From Caulobacteraceae bacterium (GTDB lineage Bacteria; Pseudomonadota; Alphaproteobacteria; Caulobacterales; Caulobacteraceae): a stretch of DNA of 5,766 bases. The stretch is from positions 1 through 5,766 of the forward strand of contig PMOM01000049.1 of the NCBI GenBank assembly GCA_003161535.1. The letters run 5' to 3'. Shown piece after piece: positions 1 through 5,766 of the stretch (within the stretch, counting starts at the first letter, position 1; the number at the start of each line of letters is the position of its first letter). Position numbers and translations under genes: made by a program. The notes beneath the pieces are model-generated. The model did not search any database. It was given only the letters and a program-made list of their open reading frames with translations, and was not told where the DNA came from.

Positions 1-1115
1 ATTGTCGCGGTGGTCCGCGTCTCGCTCACCGCCACGCCGACAAATGCCTCTCGCATCCGCTCAAGGGCGCGGCGAGGAATCTCAAGGGCGCCGGTCGCGC
101 CGAAGGTCTCGAAGGTCGCCGCCGTCGCATCGCCGTCGCACTGGACGCACTCGAAATACAGCCGCTCGAAATTGGAGGCGACCTGGATATCCATGGCAGG
201 ACTTTGCGTGGCCACCGCCGGGCCGCGCTGATAGAGGCCGGTTTCCAAGGCGCGGACGAGGATGTCGTTGGCGTTGGTCGCCGCCACGATCTTGTCGATG
301 GGCAATCCCATGCAGGCCGCCGCATGGCCCGCGTAGGCGTCACCGAAATTTCCCGTGGGAACGGCGAAGCGGATGGGACGATCGGGTCCGCCCAGGGCCG
401 CCGCGGCGGTGAAATAATAGACGCACTGAGCGATGACACGGACGATGTTGATCGAATTGGCCGCTGACAGATCAACCGCGCGGGCGAAGGCCGCGTCGGC
501 GAATAGCGCCTTGACGATGGTCTGGCAGTCGTCGAAGTCGCCGGCCACGGCGACAGCGCGCACATTGGCCTCCTCCGCGGTGGTCATGAACCGGCGCTGG
601 ACCTCGCTGATCCTCCCTTGCGGATAAAGGGCGACGATGCGCAGGCCCGCTCGCCCGCGAAAGGCCTCCACCGCCGCGCCGCCGGTATCGCCGGAAGTGG
701 CGCAGACAATGGTCAGGGTCCGCCCAGTACCGATCAAAGCATGCTCGTAGAGCCGCGCCATGATCTGCATGGCGATGTCCTTGAAGGCCAAGGTCGGGCC
801 ATGGAAAAGCTCCAGGACGAACTCGCCAGGCGTTGACTGTCTTAAGGGGACGACCGCCGCGTGATCAAAGCCGGCGTAGGCCTCGGCGCACAGGCAGATC
901 AGCGCCTTGGGTGCGATCTCCTCGCCGGCGAACCGCTGCAGAATATCGGCGGCGACCTGGGCGTAGGGTCGACCGGCGAAGGCCGTGATCTCGCGCTTGC
1001 TCAGACGCGGCCAAGTCTCGGGAACGTAAAGACCGCCATCGGGGGCGAGCCCCGCCAGCAGAGCTTCCAGAAAGCCGATCGGCGGCGCGCGGCCTCGGGT
1101 TGAGACGTATTTCAT
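1..1115 (-). CDS. thrC: Threonine synthase, N-terminal 371 residues (cut by the left edge)
   Basis: PLP-dependent enzyme that converts O-phosphohomoserine to threonine, the last step of threonine biosynthesis, in the cytoplasm. The frame is open from an ATG at 1115 to the window edge. The N-terminus MKYVSTRG, followed by DGGLYVPE near residues 26-33, is the classic threonine synthase N-terminal domain. FHGPTLAFKD at about 104-113 carries the Schiff-base lysine K112. ATSGDTGGAA at about 139-148 is the phosphate/PLP-binding loop. PTGNFGD and SNFERL further on are also family hallmarks. The family is usually about 460-470 residues long, so roughly 90-100 C-terminal residues lie outside the window. 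The start is fixed by the protein N-terminus and by an ATGA overlap with the surf1 stop; GAGG lies only 2 bases upstream of the ATG. Nothing looks damaged. Identity is near certain; its presence in a respiratory operon is known in Alphaproteobacteria. Confidence 0.97.
   Translation of the reverse strand, partial: MKYVSTRGRAPPIGFLEALLAGLAPDGGLYVPETWPRLSKREITAFAGRPYAQVAADILQRFAGEEIAPKALICLCAEAYAGFDHAAVVPLRQSTPGEFVLELFHGPTLAFKDIAMQIMARLYEHALIGTGRTLTIVCATSGDTGGAAVEAFRGRAGLRIVALYPQGRISEVQRRFMTTAEEANVRAVAVAGDFDDCQTIVKALFADAAFARAVDLSAANSINIVRVIAQCVYYFTAAAALGGPDRPIRFAVPTGNFGDAYAGHAAACMGLPIDKIVAATNANDILVRALETGLYQRGPAVATQSPAMDIQVASNFERLYFECVQCDGDATAATFETFGATGALEIPRRALERMREAFVGVAVSETRTTAT
1112..1115 (-). 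promoter_or_regulatory. ATGA stop/start overlap, surf1 to thrC
   Basis: The thrC ATG shares two bases with the surf1 TGA stop. GAGG, encoded within the last surf1 codons, sits 2 bases before the ATG, closer than is ideal, so reinitiation from surf1 is likely to contribute to thrC expression. Confidence 0.85.
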
Positions 1116-1858
1116 GGCCTCGTCAGCCGCCGCCAGAGCAAGGCCCCGTAGAACCAAGCCAGGATACCCGCCAGGGCGAACCAAGTCAGGGCATAGACGA
1201 AATGGTTGTTGGGAATGACCTGCGGCAAGGCGGCCGGCCGCACCCCGGCGAGCGGCGGCGATTCGCTTTCCACGGCCAGGATGTAGGGCAGCGGGCGCGG
1301 GAGACCACTCATGTGGGCCAGCCGCCGCAGGGCCTGTCCGTCGACGACGCGGATGACCGCGACGCCTTGATTTTGTGGGGACCCACCTAAGTCCAGCAGC
1401 GGCTTGGCGCCCACCGCGCGCAGAACGCCGGTGGCCGCCACCGGCTCGGCGAAGAGGGCCGCCGTGGGGGCCATGGCCCCGGTGAAGCGTTCGACGAGGC
1501 CGCGATCAAGGACCACGCCGTCGAATCCGCCGCCCATGGCCGTCGGCGGCAAATGGCATGCCGTCAGTAGGCGCCAGCCAATGGCCCCGTCGCGCAGGGC
1601 GTATCGATAGATGGTCGGGGACGGCGCGGGGGGCGGGAGGCAATCGACTCTGACCCGGGTGAACTCCACGTCCTCGCCCGCGGCCAGGCGCGCCGAGAGC
1701 CCGCCGATCGGACGCGGCGGCGCATGGCGCAAGGTTTCGATCTTGGCGAGAAGACCCTGCTTCCAGGTCAGGCGGTGCAATTGCCACACCCCCAGCCCGA
1801 CTAGGAGAGCGAATGCGAGGACAGCGGTGATCGTCAATCCCCAGGGAAAGCGTCTCAC
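1112..1858 (-). CDS. surf1: SURF1 family cytochrome c oxidase assembly protein
   Basis: Inner-membrane assembly factor that aids heme a insertion into COX1; it is the bacterial homologue of the Leigh-syndrome protein SURF1. The 248-residue product has the family layout: an N-terminal membrane helix (about 8-26) running into LGVWQLHRLTWK (22-33), a large periplasmic domain with VVLDRG near the middle, and a C-terminal helix (about 220-241) preceded by NNHFVYALTWF (217-227). H219 is a candidate for the helix-II heme-ligating histidine described for Paracoccus SURF1 proteins; that equivalence is inferred. The start is GTG at 1858, overlapping the DUF983 stop as GTGA. It gives exactly the expected short cytoplasmic MRRFPWG lead, and no good ATG exists nearby. 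The stop overlaps the thrC start. The periplasmic domain contains a proline-rich stretch (PPPAPSP, residues 75-81), which looks like lineage variation. Confidence 0.95.
   Translation of the reverse strand: MRRFPWGLTITAVLAFALLVGLGVWQLHRLTWKQGLLAKIETLRHAPPRPIGGLSARLAAGEDVEFTRVRVDCLPPPAPSPTIYRYALRDGAIGWRLLTACHLPPTAMGGGFDGVVLDRGLVERFTGAMAPTAALFAEPVAATGVLRAVGAKPLLDLGGSPQNQGVAVIRVVDGQALRRLAHMSGLPRPLPYILAVESESPPLAGVRPAALPQVIPNNHFVYALTWFALAGILAWFYGALLWRRLTRP
1855..1858 (-). promoter_or_regulatory. GTGA stop/start overlap, DUF983 gene to surf1
   Basis: The surf1 GTG shares two bases with the TGA stop of the DUF983 gene. Only weak purine-rich sequence (GAGATGA) lies upstream, at a longer than ideal distance. 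Translational coupling is the simplest reading. Confidence 0.8.
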
Positions 1859-2229
1859 GCGGCGTCATCTCGACGATGCTGGGCGGCCTTGTTGCGCACC
1901 TGAGCGGCGATCATCAGGCCTTTCACCGGTCGCAGCATCGCCAGGCACAGCACAGCCGCGAGTGGAAGCCAGACGACCAGATGCACCCAGATCGGCGGAT
2001 GCACGGCGATCTCGGTGAACAGGGCGGAGAACACCACCAGGAAGCCAACGATTATGATCACAAACACCGCCGGGCCGTCGCCGCTGTCGATTTGCGCAAG
2101 GTTTCGGCCACAGGCGGCGCACACGGCGGTCACGTTCAGGAACCCGGAAAAAAGCGGTCCCTTGCCGCAGTCTGGGCAGCGGCCCCTCAGTCCCGCCAGG
2201 AATGGATCGACCCGAGGGGCCTTCGTCAA
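1855..2229 (-). CDS. DUF983 family four-cysteine membrane protein
   Basis: Protein of unknown biochemical function from the DUF983 family, commonly encoded in alphaproteobacterial cytochrome oxidase clusters between COX3 and SURF1. With a TTG start at 2229 it has 124 residues. The family opening DPFLAGLRGRCPDCGKG leads into two CxxC pairs (C18/C21 and C37/C40), a likely zinc-ribbon or other metal/redox site. The sequence DGPAVFV and two membrane helices follow (about 54-76 and 81-98), and then the LRPVKGL motif at 99-105 and a charged tail. The frame stays open upstream to 2310, but that would add 27 residues unlike the family and overlap COX3 by 85 bases. The TTG overlaps the COX3 stop as TTGA, so I prefer it. 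The only SD-like sequence is TGGGG just upstream. Position suggests a role in oxidase assembly or metal handling; this is inference. Confidence 0.9.
   Translation of the reverse strand: MTKAPRVDPFLAGLRGRCPDCGKGPLFSGFLNVTAVCAACGRNLAQIDSGDGPAVFVIIIVGFLVVFSALFTEIAVHPPIWVHLVVWLPLAAVLCLAMLRPVKGLMIAAQVRNKAAQHRRDDAA
2226..2229 (-). promoter_or_regulatory. TTGA stop/start overlap, ctaE to the DUF983 gene
   Basis: The COX3 stop TGA overlaps a TTG that opens the DUF983 family sequence in the right frame. A TGGGG lies 3 bases before the TTG. The overlap, together with the family-like N-terminus, decides this start against the longer open frame reaching 2310. Confidence 0.75.
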
Positions 2230-3101
2230 TGGCCCCAGCCGGCGCCGAAGGTGACATAGAGAAAGGTAAACAGGAAAAGCCAGACGACGTCGACGAAGTG
2301 CCAATACCAAGCCGCCGCCTCGAAGCCAAAGTGTTGCTTGGGCGTGAAGGCGCCATTCATCAGTCGGATCAGGCAGACAGTGAGGAAAATGGTGCCGATG
2401 ATCACGTGGAAGCCGTGAAAGCCGGTGGCCATGAAGAACGACGAACCGTAGAGACCCGAATTGGTCGCCTCGGGGCCGTAGAACAGCCCTTCGGTCAGAA
2501 TGTGATTGTACTCGTAGGCCTGGATCGACGTGAACAGAATGCCCAGGCCTATGGTCAGGGCCAGGCCGATTTTGGCGCCTCGCCGGTCTCCAGTCTGCAG
2601 GGCGTGGTGCGCCCAGGTGACCGTGGTGCCGGAGGTGAGCAGGGTCAGGGTGTTGATCAGCGGCAGCTGGAAAGCCGGCACCGTCTCAATGCCCTTGGGC
2701 GGCCAGTTCGCCCAGGCGGTGCGCACATCGTCGATCGGCGAGAGTGTGCGAACGTGATGGAACAGGGCCATCTCGAAGAATATCCAGAACCAGGCGACGA
2801 AGAACATCACCTCCGAAACGATGAACAGGATCATGCCGTAGCGCAGGCCGAGGGAAACCACCGGGGTGTGGTCACCGCGATTGGCCTCGCGCACCACCTC
2901 GGTCCACCAGCCGATCATGGTCAGCAGGACGCCGGCCACGCCGATGGCCATTAACCACCATTGGCCCTTGGGCACGCCGAACAGGCCCTTGAGCCCGGTG
3001 ACCAGTCCCAACGCGAGGGCCACCGCCGCCAGCGAGCCGATCAGCGGCCAGGCGCTGGGGTTGACCAGATGGTAGTCGTGCTTGACGTCCTCATGCGCCA
3101 T
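2226..3101 (-). CDS. ctaE: Cytochrome c oxidase subunit III (COX3)
   Basis: Integral membrane core subunit of aa3 oxidase. It has no redox centre but stabilises subunit I during turnover and supports proton uptake into the D-channel. The 291-residue protein from ATG 3101 has the expected seven-helix hydropathy. It begins MAHEDVKHDYHLVNPSAWP, a normal alphaproteobacterial COX3 N-terminus. WWTEVVREA (65-73) precedes SEVMFF (96-101), whose E97 corresponds to the conserved DCCD-reactive glutamate (E90 in bovine COX III). Further hallmarks are TVTWAHHAL (160-168), GFHGFHVIIGT (227-237) and AAWYWHFVDVVWLFLF (263-278), ending GAGWGH. The frame extends upstream to a TTG at 3179, but those residues do not resemble COX3 and would run into ctaG. 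A GGGA 7 bases before the chosen ATG supports this start. It lies 49 bases after ctaG and overlaps the DUF983 gene by 4 bases. Confidence 0.97.
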   Translation of the reverse strand: MAHEDVKHDYHLVNPSAWPLIGSLAAVALALGLVTGLKGLFGVPKGQWWLMAIGVAGVLLTMIGWWTEVVREANRGDHTPVVSLGLRYGMILFIVSEVMFFVAWFWIFFEMALFHHVRTLSPIDDVRTAWANWPPKGIETVPAFQLPLINTLTLLTSGTTVTWAHHALQTGDRRGAKIGLALTIGLGILFTSIQAYEYNHILTEGLFYGPEATNSGLYGSSFFMATGFHGFHVIIGTIFLTVCLIRLMNGAFTPKQHFGFEAAAWYWHFVDVVWLFLFTFLYVTFGAGWGH

Positions 3102-3150
3102 GTCGCGGTCCCAAACCCTCTCGCCTTCGCTCAGCTTTGGATGGAGGGTG
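3102..3150 (-). promoter_or_regulatory. ctaG-ctaE gap with two competing inverted repeats around the ctaE ribosome-binding region
   Basis: This 49-base gap is the longest in the window. In the mRNA sense, ACCCTC (3149-3144) can pair with GAGGGT (3120-3115), and CCAAA (3140-3136) can pair with TTTGG (3115-3111). The second member of each pair lies in the purine-rich region just ahead of the ctaE ATG, which also carries GGGA 7 bases before the start. The two pairings share base 3115, and no linker exists to allow a pseudoknot, so they would be alternatives. Whether this structure controls ctaE translation is speculative. Confidence 0.3.
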
Positions 3151-3768
3151 CTATAGCCCCGCCCGCGCCTTGCCGCCAAGAGGCGAAGAAGCCCCGATCG
3201 CGCGGTCCTGGCTCGCCAGCCGAGGGCCGGTCACAGCCGGAAAGAATGTGTATGAAAGGGTGATCTCTTGTTGGCCGCGGGTGTCGCGGTCGGCGCCGTA
3301 ACGTGGGTCGACGAAATAGACCACCGGGAACTCGACCGATTCCCCCGGCTGCAAGGTCTGATTCTTGAAGCAGAAACACTCCAGTTTCGAGAAATACGGC
3401 CCCGCCGATTCCGGCAGGACATTGTATAACGCCCGGCCCGTCACGGCGGTCTGGCCGGTGTTGGTGGCGCGAAAGAAAGCCAGCTTGGTTTCCCCCAACC
3501 TGATCGTTTGACGATCTTGGTCGGGTGCGAACCGCCACGGCAGGCCACGCACATTGGTGTCGAATCGCACGACCACGGTCTTGTCGGATATGGCCGTGGG
3601 CGCGACGCGGGCGCGCCGAACCGCTCCATTGAAGCCGGTCGCCTGGCAGAAGGCGCGATAGAAGGGCACGGCGGCGAAGGCCGCGCCGACCATGGTCACG
3701 AAGACGGCGCCGCAGATCAGCGCTAGGCGGGCGTTGCGGGCGCCGGCGCTATAGGGGCGCGGCGCCAT
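3151..3768 (-). CDS. ctaG: Cox11/CtaG copper chaperone for cytochrome c oxidase
   Basis: Membrane-anchored periplasmic copper chaperone that delivers Cu(I) to the CuB site of COX1. The 205-residue product has a short cytoplasmic N-terminus, one membrane helix (about 14-34), then PFYRAFCQATGFNG with the conserved C41. An immunoglobulin-like domain follows. The copper-binding pair is in CFCF at 131-134, inside the family block YFSKLECFCFKNQTLQPGE, followed by the PVVYFVDP segment. Length is typical of the family. The ATG at 3768 lies inside the last 20 bases of the preceding small gene, with GGGAG 3 bases upstream, so translation is probably coupled. The C-terminal tail after about residue 182 is variable and low in hydrophobicity. 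This is the Cox11-type CtaG, not the unrelated Bacillus protein of the same name. Confidence 0.97.
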   Translation of the reverse strand: MAPRPYSAGARNARLALICGAVFVTMVGAAFAAVPFYRAFCQATGFNGAVRRARVAPTAISDKTVVVRFDTNVRGLPWRFAPDQDRQTIRLGETKLAFFRATNTGQTAVTGRALYNVLPESAGPYFSKLECFCFKNQTLQPGESVEFPVVYFVDPRYGADRDTRGQQEITLSYTFFPAVTGPRLASQDRAIGASSPLGGKARAGL

Positions 3769-3898
3769 TGGCTCCCATCTTGGCCAGGGTGACGATGAAG
3801 ACGATGACCACGAAGGCGAACAGGGCGGCGGCGAGCAGGATGTTGCGGCCCCGCCGCGCCTTCATGGCGCGGAAATCTTCGCTCTTGGGGTCGCTCAA
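3749..3898 (-). CDS. Small single-helix protein, CtaF/CoxF-like (49 residues)
   Basis: A short gene between ctaB and ctaG, easily missed because of its length and its TTG start. The protein starts MSDPKSEDFRAMKARRGRN (TTG read as Met), has one hydrophobic helix at about 20-38 (LLAAALFAFVVIVFIVTLA) and ends KMGANGAAPL. The positively charged ARRGR before the helix predicts an N-in, C-out single-pass inner-membrane protein. Alphaproteobacterial cox operons usually carry such a tiny ORF exactly here, labelled CoxF, CtaF or hypothetical assembly protein; I know of no proven function. The TTG overlaps the ctaB stop as TTGA. An in-frame ATG at 3865 (codon 12) is the alternative and would leave only 38 residues. 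Neither start has a strong SD. The 3' end overlaps ctaG by 20 bases in another frame. A real coding gene is likely from position and architecture; the function is inferred. Confidence 0.8.
   Translation of the reverse strand: MSDPKSEDFRAMKARRGRNILLAAALFAFVVIVFIVTLAKMGANGAAPL
3895..3898 (-). promoter_or_regulatory. TTGA stop/start overlap, ctaB to the small CtaF-like gene
   Basis: The TTG start of the 49-residue gene shares two bases with the TGA stop of ctaB. No recognisable SD precedes it: the 20 bases upstream contain only CTGGG. Initiation therefore probably depends on ribosomes terminating on ctaB. The overlap decides TTG over the downstream ATG at 3865. Confidence 0.7.
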
Positions 3899-4890
3899 GC
3901 GTGCGGAACCCAGGCCGCGGTCAACGGCGCCACGGCCAGCATCCGCTCGACGAGCAGGGTCGCGAACAGGCTGAACAGATAGAGAATCGAAAAAGCGAAG
4001 AGATCGCGGGCCGGCTTGGCGGCGGCGGCGACGTCGTAGAGGCTTTCACTCACGTCTTCGCGGCCATCGGCCATGGCGTCCCCCGCCCGGCTCGCCGCCA
4101 GGCGGGCGGCCAGGGCGACGAAGCCGGCGCCCCCAACCGCCGCTACCGCCAGATAGAGGAGGCCGCCAAGGCCCATGAAGGCGGGAGCGACCCCGAGCGG
4201 GGCGAGGAAAAGGCTATAAGCCAGGATCTGCCGTCGCGTGGAGGCGGGCCCCTTGACCACCGGCATCATCGGTATGCGGGCCTTGGCGTAGTCTCCCTGC
4301 GTATACAGCGACAGCGCCCAGAAATGGGGCGGGGTCCACAAAAAGATGATCGCCACCAAAAGCCAGGCGCCCAGCGGCGCGGTTCCGCTCGCGGAGGCCC
4401 AGCCGATCAGGGGCGGCAAGGCACCCGCCAGCCCGCCGATGACGATGTTTTGGGGTGTCCGCCGCTTCAGCCAGACGGTGTAGACGATGGCGTAGAAGAA
4501 GATAGTGAAGGCGAGCAGGCCGGCGGCCAGCGTGTTGGTGGCCAATCCCATCAGCGCCACCGAAAACAGCGACAGGGTGATCCCCAGCGCCCGAGCGTCC
4601 GCGGCCTGCACGCGACCGGAAGGCACGGGCCTCGTCCGTGTGCGGCGCATGAGAGCGTCGATATCCGCGTCATGGGCCATGTTCAGCGCCGCCGAACCGC
4701 CGGCCCCCACGGCGATGCACAGGATGGCGACGACCGCCAGCACCGGGTTCATGGGGACGCGGGCGCAGACGAGGCCGGTCAGGGCGGTGAACACCACCAG
4801 GGACATCACCCGCGGCTTGAGAAGCCGCACATAGTCCTGCCACCGCGCCGCCTTGGCGGGGATGATGGAGATCACGGCTTGCTCGCTCAT
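3895..4890 (-). CDS. ctaB: Protoheme IX farnesyltransferase (heme O synthase)
   Basis: Polytopic UbiA-superfamily prenyltransferase that transfers farnesyl from farnesyl diphosphate to heme B to give heme O, later oxidised to heme A for the oxidase made by this operon. The 331-residue protein begins with a short cytoplasmic lead and KPRVMSLVVFTALTG. The first Asp-rich active-site motif is N70-MAHDADID-78, followed by RTRTRPVPSGR (83-93). WLKRRTPQNIVIGGLAGALPP (140-160) and FLWTPPHFWALSL (183-195), then DYAKARIPMMP, complete the family signature. The ATG at 4890 has AGGG 5 bases upstream. The protein is somewhat longer than the usual roughly 300 residues because of a charged segment at about 267-291 before the last helices. 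It lies 37 bases after ctaD and overlaps the next small gene by 4 bases. cyoE is a synonym used in quinol-oxidase operons. Confidence 0.97.
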   Translation of the reverse strand: MSEQAVISIIPAKAARWQDYVRLLKPRVMSLVVFTALTGLVCARVPMNPVLAVVAILCIAVGAGGSAALNMAHDADIDALMRRTRTRPVPSGRVQAADARALGITLSLFSVALMGLATNTLAAGLLAFTIFFYAIVYTVWLKRRTPQNIVIGGLAGALPPLIGWASASGTAPLGAWLLVAIIFLWTPPHFWALSLYTQGDYAKARIPMMPVVKGPASTRRQILAYSLFLAPLGVAPAFMGLGGLLYLAVAAVGGAGFVALAARLAASRAGDAMADGREDVSESLYDVAAAAKPARDLFAFSILYLFSLFATLLVERMLAVAPLTAAWVPHA

Positions 4891-4907
4891 GATGGCCCTA
4901 AGAGGAA

Positions 4908-4925
4908 GCCCGTCTGACCACGGGC
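4908..4925 (-). other. Short inverted repeat (6-bp stem, 6-base loop) between ctaD and ctaB
   Basis: In the mRNA sense, GCCCGT-GGTCAG-ACGGGC forms a perfect GC-rich hairpin 2 bases after the ctaD stop codon, filling half of the 37-base ctaD-ctaB gap. It is followed by TTCCTCTTAG, not a run of U, so it is a poor intrinsic terminator. It could act as a 3' stabiliser or partial attenuator that keeps ctaD message above that of the downstream assembly genes. This is inference; six base pairs in GC-rich DNA can arise by chance. Confidence 0.4.
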
Positions 4926-4927
4926 GC

Positions 4928-5766
4928 TCAGCGGCTGTCGGCGTGGATCACCGGCAGTTCGTTGAAATTATGGAAGGGCGGCGGCGAAGGAAGCGTCCAC
5001 TCCAGAGTGGTCGCCCCCGCCCCCCAGGGATTGGCCCGGGCCGGGCGTCGGCGCACCGCCGCCTCCAGCAGCACGGCCAGGAAGACAATCAGGCCGACGA
5101 AGGTGATCGCATAGCCGATCGAAGAGATGTGGTTCCAGTAGGTGAAGGCAACCGGATAATCCACCGTTCGCCGCGGCATGCCCTGAAGCCCCAGGAAGTG
5201 CTGGGGGAAAAAGACCACGTTGACGCCGATGAAGGTGATCCAGAAGTGGAGTGTTCCTAGGAACTCATTGTAGCGCACGCCCCACATCTTCTCGAACCAG
5301 TAATAGAAGCCGCCAAAGATGGCGAACACGGCGCCAAGGCTGAGCACATAGTGGAAATGGGCGATGACGTAGTAGGAATCATGCAGGGAGTAATCGATGC
5401 CGGCGTTGGCCAGGACGACACCGGTCACGCCGCCGACGGTGAACAGGAAGATGAAGCCGACGGCCCACAGCATGGGCGTCTTGAAGTCGATCGATCCGCC
5501 CCACATGGTGGCGATCCAGGAGAACACCTTCACCCCGGTCGGCACCGCGATGACCATGGTCGCCGCGATGAAATACGCCTGCAGGTTCACCGGCATGCCC
5601 ACCGTGAACATGTGATGGGCCCAAACGATGAAGCCAAGGAACCCGATGGCCACCATGGCGTAGGCCATGGCCAGATAGCCGAACACCGGCTTGCCCGAGA
5701 AGGTCGAGACAATGTGGCTGATCATGCCAAAGCCCGGGATGATCAGGATGTAGACTTCCGGGTGGC
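4928..5766 (-). CDS. ctaD: Cytochrome c oxidase subunit I (COX1), C-terminal 278 residues (cut by the right edge)
   Basis: Catalytic subunit of a heme-copper oxidase that reduces O2 and pumps protons at the inner membrane. The frame enters at the window edge with HPEVY. In this fragment H1 is a CuB ligand, E3 is the D-channel glutamate that marks A1-type oxidases, and Y5 is the tyrosine cross-linked to the CuB histidine. H50-H51 (WAHHMF) are the other CuB ligands, and PTGVKVFSW holds the K-channel T76 and K79. H128-D129 (LHDSYY) are near the Mg site. H136 is the heme a3 ligand and H138 a heme a ligand (IAHFHYVLS). The spacings equal those of Paracoccus subunit I. It ends with [19 protein letters not shown], the usual A1 tail. 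Roughly the first half, including the remaining heme a ligand, lies outside. No residue expected in this half is missing. An internal ATG at 5725 is not the start. Confidence 0.98.
   Translation of the reverse strand, partial: HPEVYILIIPGFGMISHIVSTFSGKPVFGYLAMAYAMVAIGFLGFIVWAHHMFTVGMPVNLQAYFIAATMVIAVPTGVKVFSWIATMWGGSIDFKTPMLWAVGFIFLFTVGGVTGVVLANAGIDYSLHDSYYVIAHFHYVLSLGAVFAIFGGFYYWFEKMWGVRYNEFLGTLHFWITFIGVNVVFFPQHFLGLQGMPRRTVDYPVAFTYWNHISSIGYAITFVGLIVFLAVLLEAAVRRRPARANPWGAGATTLEWTLPSPPPFHNFNELPVIHADSR

Noticed and set aside
26..565. 179-codon minus-strand frame inside thrC
   Set aside because: It is out of frame with threonine synthase, whose conserved motifs run uninterrupted through the same bases. 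The Ser/Pro/Arg-rich translation is a frame shadow.
1865..2356. 163-codon minus-strand frame overlapping the DUF983 gene and the end of ctaE
   Set aside because: It is an alternative frame with no family similarity; the DUF983 frame carries the paired CxxC motifs and the membrane helices.
2202..2954. 250-codon open frame on the plus strand opposite ctaE
   Set aside because: It has the same mirrored-codon register as COX3 and the same biased composition; it is an antisense shadow, not a gene.
3102..3179. Upstream extension of COX3 to a TTG at 3179
   Set aside because: The extra 26 residues are unlike COX3 N-termini, overlap ctaG and lack support; the ATG at 3101 gives the normal N-terminus.
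3901..4917. 338-codon open frame on the plus strand opposite ctaB
   Set aside because: Its codon boundaries align exactly with those of ctaB, so its stops would require TTA, CTA or TCA in ctaB, which are rare in a GC-rich gene. The translation is rich in Gly, Arg, Gln and His, has no recognisable domain, and is fully covered by a certain gene.
4891..4927. Intrinsic terminator at the ctaD-ctaB junction
   Set aside because: The hairpin is short and is followed by TTCCTCTT rather than a T-run, and the downstream genes belong functionally to the same operon; listed only as an inverted repeat.
1..5766. Mobile element, CRISPR array, tRNA/rRNA gene or an undescribed defence-type system
   Set aside because: No repeats, transposase motifs or structured RNA signatures were seen, and essentially every base is accounted for by a conserved oxidase operon plus thrC.

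Overview
The window is a GC-rich stretch with every gene on the minus strand. It holds most of an aa3-type cytochrome c oxidase (complex IV) structural and assembly operon. Gene order, gene content and protein signatures match the ctaD-ctaB-(small ORF)-ctaG-ctaE-DUF983-surf1-thrC clusters typical of Alphaproteobacteria. A Rhodospirillales-like or Caulobacterales-like host is plausible, but the family cannot be fixed from this sequence alone.

Reading in the direction of transcription (high to low coordinates): the C-terminal half of COX1 (ctaD, cut by the right edge at its CuB histidine); heme O synthase ctaB; an unlabelled 49-residue single-helix protein starting with TTG (CtaF/CoxF-like); the Cox11 copper chaperone ctaG; COX3 (ctaE); a DUF983 four-cysteine membrane protein; SURF1; and the first 371 residues of threonine synthase (thrC), cut by the left edge. 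No intergenic gap exceeds 49 bases, so there is no room for an independent promoter of the usual kind, and the set reads as one transcript.

The genes work together. CtaD and CtaE are catalytic-core subunits. CtaB makes heme O, the precursor of heme A. CtaG delivers copper to CuB of CtaD, and SURF1 helps insert heme a. The small protein and DUF983 lie inside the assembly block and probably take part in oxidase biogenesis. thrC is metabolically unrelated but is tied to the operon end by a 4-base overlap.

The most notable structural feature is a set of four 4-base stop/start overlaps of the form NTGA (TTGA, TTGA, GTGA, ATGA). Three of these force a non-ATG start. No mobile element, CRISPR array, RNA gene or clearly new system is visible. 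The least understood parts are the DUF983 protein and the 49-residue protein.
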